A DNA stretch of 64,000 nucleotides, taken from contig NC_089767.1 in the NCBI RefSeq assembly GCF_040412425.1, forward strand, positions 1,064,421 to 1,128,420, written 5' to 3'. Made by a program: the position numbers and the translations under genes. Of the stretch, positions 59,501 to 64,000 are shown piece after piece; positions within the stretch are counted from its first letter, which is position 1; each line of letters begins with the position of its first letter. The DNA is from Macrobrachium rosenbergii (taxonomy: Eukaryota > Arthropoda > Malacostraca > Decapoda > Palaemonidae). The notes beneath the pieces were generated by a model, which searched no databases, was not told the DNA's origin, and saw only the letters and a program-made list of their open reading frames with translations.

Positions 59501-62500
59501 GTAGCGTGGATTTGATATTAAGCGATATTTGTAGCTTCATGATCGTATATAAATCACGGTGTCATAAAAAAATGTCAAAAAAGAGCTGCGTGTTCCAAAC
59601 GTACCAATGAACTATCATGGTCGAGGTGGGTTAATGCCGAGGCTAATTACAATTTCCCCGCTCTCGACGGGTAAATATAGTACACCAGACTCGGCGTTAA
59701 CTTATACCTCTCTTGATAGCTCAGTGGTTAGCGTCGACTGGATTCGCTGGATGCGCGTCTGTGTGTCGTGGGATCGAGACTCGGCAGTGCCCGTCCATTT
59801 ATCACTTATAAATTCCCCTTCGGTGATAATTCCCCATCGGGGATATTCCCGAGGTAGCGTGGATTTGATATTAAGCGATATTTGAAGTTTCATGATCGTA
59901 TATAAATCACGGTGTGATAAAAAAATGTCATAAAAAGAGCTGCGTGTTCCAAACGTACCAATGAACTATCATGGTCGAGATGGGTTAATGCCGAGGCTAA
60001 GTACAATTTCCGCTCTCGACGGGTAAATATAGTACACCAGACTCGGCGTTAACTTATACTCTCTTGATAGCTCATTGGTTAGCGTCGACTGGATTCGCTG
60101 GATGCGCGTCTGTGTGTCGTGGGATCGAGACTCGGCAGTGCCCGTCCATTTATCACTTATAAATTCCCCTTCGGTGATAATTCCCCATCGGGGATATTCC
60201 CGAGGTAGCGTGCATTTGATATTAAGCGATATTTGTAGCTTCATGATCGTATATAAATCACGGTGTGATAAAAAATGTCATAAAAAGAGCTGCGTGTTCC
60301 AAACGTACCAATGAACTATCATGGTCGAGGTGGGTTAATGCCGAGGCTAAGTACAATTTCCCCGCTCTCGACGGGTAAAATAGTACACCAGACTCGGCGT
60401 TAACTTATACCTCTCTTGATAGCTCAGTGGTTAGCGTCGACTGGATTCGCTGGATGCGGCGTCTGTGTGTCGTGGGATCGAGACTCGGCAGTGCCCGTCC
60501 ATTTATCACTTATAAATTCCCTTCGGTGATAATTCCCCATCGAGGATATTCCCAGGTAGCGTGGATTTGATATTAAGCGATATTTGTAGCTTCATGATCG
60601 TATATAAATCACGGTGTGATAAAAAGTCATAAAAAGAGCTGCGTGTTCCAAGCGTACCAATGAACTATCATGGTCGAGGTGGGTTAATGCCCAGGCTAAG
60701 TACAATTTCCCGCTCTCGACGGGTAAATATAGTACACCAGACTCGGCGTTAATATACCTCTCTTGATAGCTCAGTGGTTAGCGTCGACTGGATTCGCTGG
60801 ATGCACGTCTGTGTGTCTTGGGATCGAGACTCGGCAGTGCCCGTCCATTTTATCACTTATAAATTCCCCTTCGGTGATAATTCCCCATCGGGGATATTCC
60901 GAGGTAGCGTGGATTTGATATTAAGCGATATTTGTAATTTCATGATCGTATATAAATCACGGTGTGATTAAAAATGTCATAAAAAGAGCTGCGTGTTCCA
61001 AACGTACCAATGAACTATCATGGTCGAGGTGGGTTAATGCCGAGGCTAAGTACAATTTCCCCGCTCTCGACGGGTAAATATAGTACACCAGACTCGGAGT
61101 TAATTATACCTCTCTTGATAGCTCAGTGGTTAGCGTCGACTGGATTCGCTGGATGCGCGTCTGTGTGTCGTGGGATCGAGACTCGGCAGTGCCCGTCCAT
61201 TTATCACTTATAAATTTCCCTTCGGTGATAATTCCCCATCGGGGATATTCCCGAGGTAGCGTGCATTTGATATTAAGCGATATTTGTGGCTTCATGATCG
61301 TATATAAATCACGGTGTGATAAAAAATGTCATAAAAAAGAGCTGCGTGTTCCAAACGTACCAATGAACTATCATGGTCGAGGTGGGTTAATGCCGAGGCT
61401 AAGTACAATTTCCCCGCTCTCGACGGGTAAATATAGTATACCAGACTCGGCGTTAACTTATACCTCTCTTGATAGCTCAGTGGTTAGCGTCGACTGGATT
61501 CGCTGGATGCGCGTCTGTGTGTCGTGGGATCGAGACTCGGCAGTGCCCGTCCATTTATCACTTATAAATTCCCCTTCTGTGATAATTCCCCATCGGGGAT
61601 ATTCCCGAGGCAGCGTGGATTTGATATTAAGCGATATTTGTAGCTTCATGATCGTATATAAATCACGGTGTGATAAAAAAATGTCATAAAAAGAGCTGCG
61701 TGTTCCAAACGTACCAATGAACTATCATGGTCGAGGTGGGTTAACGCCGAGGCTAAGTACAATTTCCCGCTCTCGACGGGTAAATATAGTACACCAGACT
61801 CGGCGTTAACTTATCTCTCTTGATAGCTCAGTGGTTAGCGTCGACTGGATTCGCTGGATGCGCGTCTGTGTGTTGTGGGATCGAGACTCGGCAGTGCCCG
61901 TCCATTTATCTCTTATAAATTTCCTTCGGTGATAATTCCCCATCAGGGATATTCCCGAGGTAGCGTGGTTGATATTAAGCGATATTTGTAGCTTCATGAT
62001 CGTATATAAATCACGGTGTGATAAAAAATGTCATAAAAAGAGCTGCGTGTTCCAAACGTACCAATGAACTATCATGGTCGAGGTGGGTTAATGCCGAGGC
62101 TAAGTACAATTTCCCGCTCTCGACGGGTAAATATAGTACACCAGACTCAGCGTTAACTTATACCTCTCTTGATAGCTCAGTGGTTAGCGTCGACTGGATT
62201 CGCTGGATGCGGCGTCTGTGTGTCGTGGGATCGAGACTCGGCAGTGCCCGTCCATTTATCACTTATAAATTCCCCTTCGTGATAATTCCCCATCGGGGAT
62301 ATTCCTGAGGTAGCGTGCATTTGATATTAAGCGATATTTGTAGCTTCATGATCGTATATAAATCACGGTGTGATGATAAAAATGTCATAAAAAGAGCTGC
62401 GTGTTCCAAACGTACCAATGAACTATCATGGTCGAGGTGGGTTAATGCCGAGGCTAAGTACAATTCCCCGCAATCGACGGGTAAATATAGTACACCAGAC

Positions 62501-64000
62501 TCGGCGTTAACTTATACCTCTTCATAGCTCAGTGGTTAGCGTCGACTGGATTCGCTGGATGCGCGTCTGTGTGTCGTGGGATCGAGACTCGGCAGTGCCC
62601 GTCCATTTATCACTTATAAATTCCCCTTCGGTGATAATTCCCCATCGGGGATATTCCCGAGGTAGTGTGGATTTGATATTAAGCGATATTTGTAGCTTCA
62701 TGATCGTATATAAATCACGGTGTGATAAAAAAATGTCATAAAAAGAGCTGCGTGTTCCAAACGTACCAATGAACTATCATGGTTGAGGTGGGTTAATGCC
62801 GAGGCTAAGTACAATTTCCCCGCTCTCGACGGGTAAATATAGTACACCAGACTCGGAGTTAACTTATACCTCTCTTGATAGCTCAGTGGTTAGCGTCGAC
62901 TGGATTCGCTGGATGCGCGTCTGTGTGTCGTGGGATCGAGACTCGGCAGTGCCCGTCCATTTATCACTTATAAATTCTCCTTCGGTGATAATTCCCCATC
63001 GGGGATATTCCCGAGGTAGCGTGGATTTGATATTAAGCGATATTTGTAGCTTCATGATCGTATATAAATCACGGTGTGATAAAAAATGTCATAAAAAGAG
63101 CTGCGTGTTCCAAACGTACCAATGAACTATCATGGTCGAGGTGGGTTAATGCGAGGCTAAGTACAATTTCCCCGCTCTCGACGGGTAAATATAGTACACC
63201 AGACTCGGCGTTAACTTATACCTCTCTTGATAGCTCAGTGGTTAGCGTCGACTGGATTCGCTGGATGCGCGTCTGTGTGTCGTGGGATCGAGACTCGGCA
63301 GTGCCCGTCCATTTATCACTTATAAATTCCCCATCGGGGATATTCCGAGGTAGCGTGGATTTGATATTAAGCGATATTTGTAGCTTCATGATCGTATATA
63401 AATCACGGTGTGATAAAAAAATGTCATAAAAAGAGCTGCGTGTTCCAAACGTACCAATGAACTATCATGGTCGAGGTGGGTTAATGCCGAGGCTAAGTAC
63501 AATTTCCCTGCTCTCGACGGGTAAATATAGTACACCAGACTCGGCGTTAACTTATACCTCTCTTGATAGCTCAGTGGTTAGCGTCGACTGGATTCGCTGG
63601 ATGCGCGTCTGTGTGTCGTGGGATCGAGACTCGGCAGTGCCCATCCATTTATCACTTATAAATTCCCCTTCGGTGATAATTCCCCATCGGGGATATTCCC
63701 GAGGTAGCGTGCATTTGATATTAAGCGATATTTGTAGCTTCATGATCGTTTATAAATCATGGTGTGATAAAAAAATGTCATAAAAAGAGCTGCGTGTTCC
63801 AAACGTACCAATGAACTATCATGGTCGAGGTGGGTTAATGCCGAGGCTAAGTACAATTTCCCCGCTCTCGACGGGTAAATATAGTACACCAGACTCGGCG
63901 TTAACTTATACTCTCTTGATAGCTCAGTGGTTAGCGTCGACTGGATTCGCTGGATGCGCGTCTGTGTGTCGTGGGATCGAGACTCGGCAGTGCCCGTCCA
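50571..64000 (+). repeat. 352-bp satellite array with tRNA-like module, 38 monomers
   Basis: Head-to-tail monomers can be indexed by GATAGCTCAGTGGTTAGCG (or a variant), found 38 times from 50896 to 63918 with a mean spacing of 352 bp; the array continues past the window. Each monomer contains the tRNA-like module, then ATTTATCACTTATAAATTCC, a small CCCCATCGGGG hairpin, GATATTAAGCGATATTTGTA, GTATATAAATCACGG, GAGCTGCGTGTTCCAAACGT and GCTCTCGACGGGTAAATATA. Most monomers differ by a few percent, many by one-base losses in C runs. Frames of 83-118 codons repeat in every monomer and are treated as artefacts of low stop density. Confidence 0.97.
52649..52738 (+). other. tRNA-like module of the satellite (example monomer)
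   Basis: TAGCTCAGTGG fits the RNA polymerase III box A consensus (TRGYNNANNGG) exactly. GGATCGAGACT, 54 bases downstream, matches the box B consensus (GGTTCGANNCC) at 9 of 11 positions. Order, spacing and the D-arm-like CTCAGTGGTTAGCG resemble a tRNA head, as in tRNA-derived SINEs. The outer arms do not pair well as an acceptor stem, and the A-B spacing is about 10 longer than in a standard tRNA, so this is a derived module rather than a functional tRNA gene. Confidence 0.6.

Noticed and set aside
50586..63783. Repeated 60-118-codon frames on both strands of the satellite as genes
   Set aside because: They include the tRNA-like module, are broken at random by one-base losses, and occur in both strands at once; only the monomer-long frame is kept as a low-interest finding.
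50571..64000. A cluster of about 38 functional tRNA genes
   Set aside because: No proper acceptor stem, anticodon loop or standard box spacing; box B has two mismatches. It is tRNA-like, not a tRNA.

Overview
The window is non-coding, repeat-dominated eukaryotic nuclear DNA, most likely from a decapod crustacean (shrimp, crab or crayfish type). The reasons are the extreme density of long (TA)n, (CT)n/(GA)n and (CA)n tracts, a CR1-type LINE, Tc1/mariner and Ty3/gypsy pieces, and two dispersed repeats (about 2258-2650 and 8680-8955) that I recognise from memory as recurring in decapod genomes. The species cannot be fixed. I see no intact host gene and no RNA gene I would call functional. Almost every long open frame is a microsatellite, minisatellite or satellite artefact.

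Layout. (1) 1-520: short unique flank ending in a (TA)n tract. (2) 521-46787: one giant inverted repeat. The left arm (521-18312, about 17.8 kb) is the reverse complement of the right arm (20235-46787, about 26.6 kb) around a 1.9-kb spacer (18313-20234). In the stretches I aligned by eye the arms differ by roughly 1-3 %, plus microsatellite length changes. The 8.8-kb excess of the right arm comes mainly from a CR1-like LINE inserted in a (CT)n tract (about 34759-39868, empty in the left arm) and a 61-bp minisatellite grown from one unit in the left arm to about 60 units in the right (about 42317-46175). Each arm also carries a deletion-bearing Tc1/mariner element between (TA)n tracts (16090-17356 and 21180-22443), a probable gypsy LTR next to the spacer, a 140-145-bp minisatellite (3 against 4 units), and the two decapod dispersed repeats. 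The spacer holds the RNase H end of a Ty3/gypsy polyprotein. (3) 46993-49893: unremarkable A/T-rich DNA. (4) 49999-64000: a satellite with a mean period of about 352 bp and about 40 monomers, running off the window end. Each monomer carries a tRNA-like module with box A- and box B-like sequences. The first 1.6 monomers are inverted relative to the rest.

The elements form a record of events rather than a pathway. The mariner element inserted and was damaged, and the gypsy element was present, before the inverted duplication. The LINE insertion and the minisatellite expansion are seen in one arm only. The main caution is that a head-to-head palindrome like this can also be an assembly or fold-back-read artefact, or two haplotypes joined in opposite orientation; reads spanning the spacer would decide.
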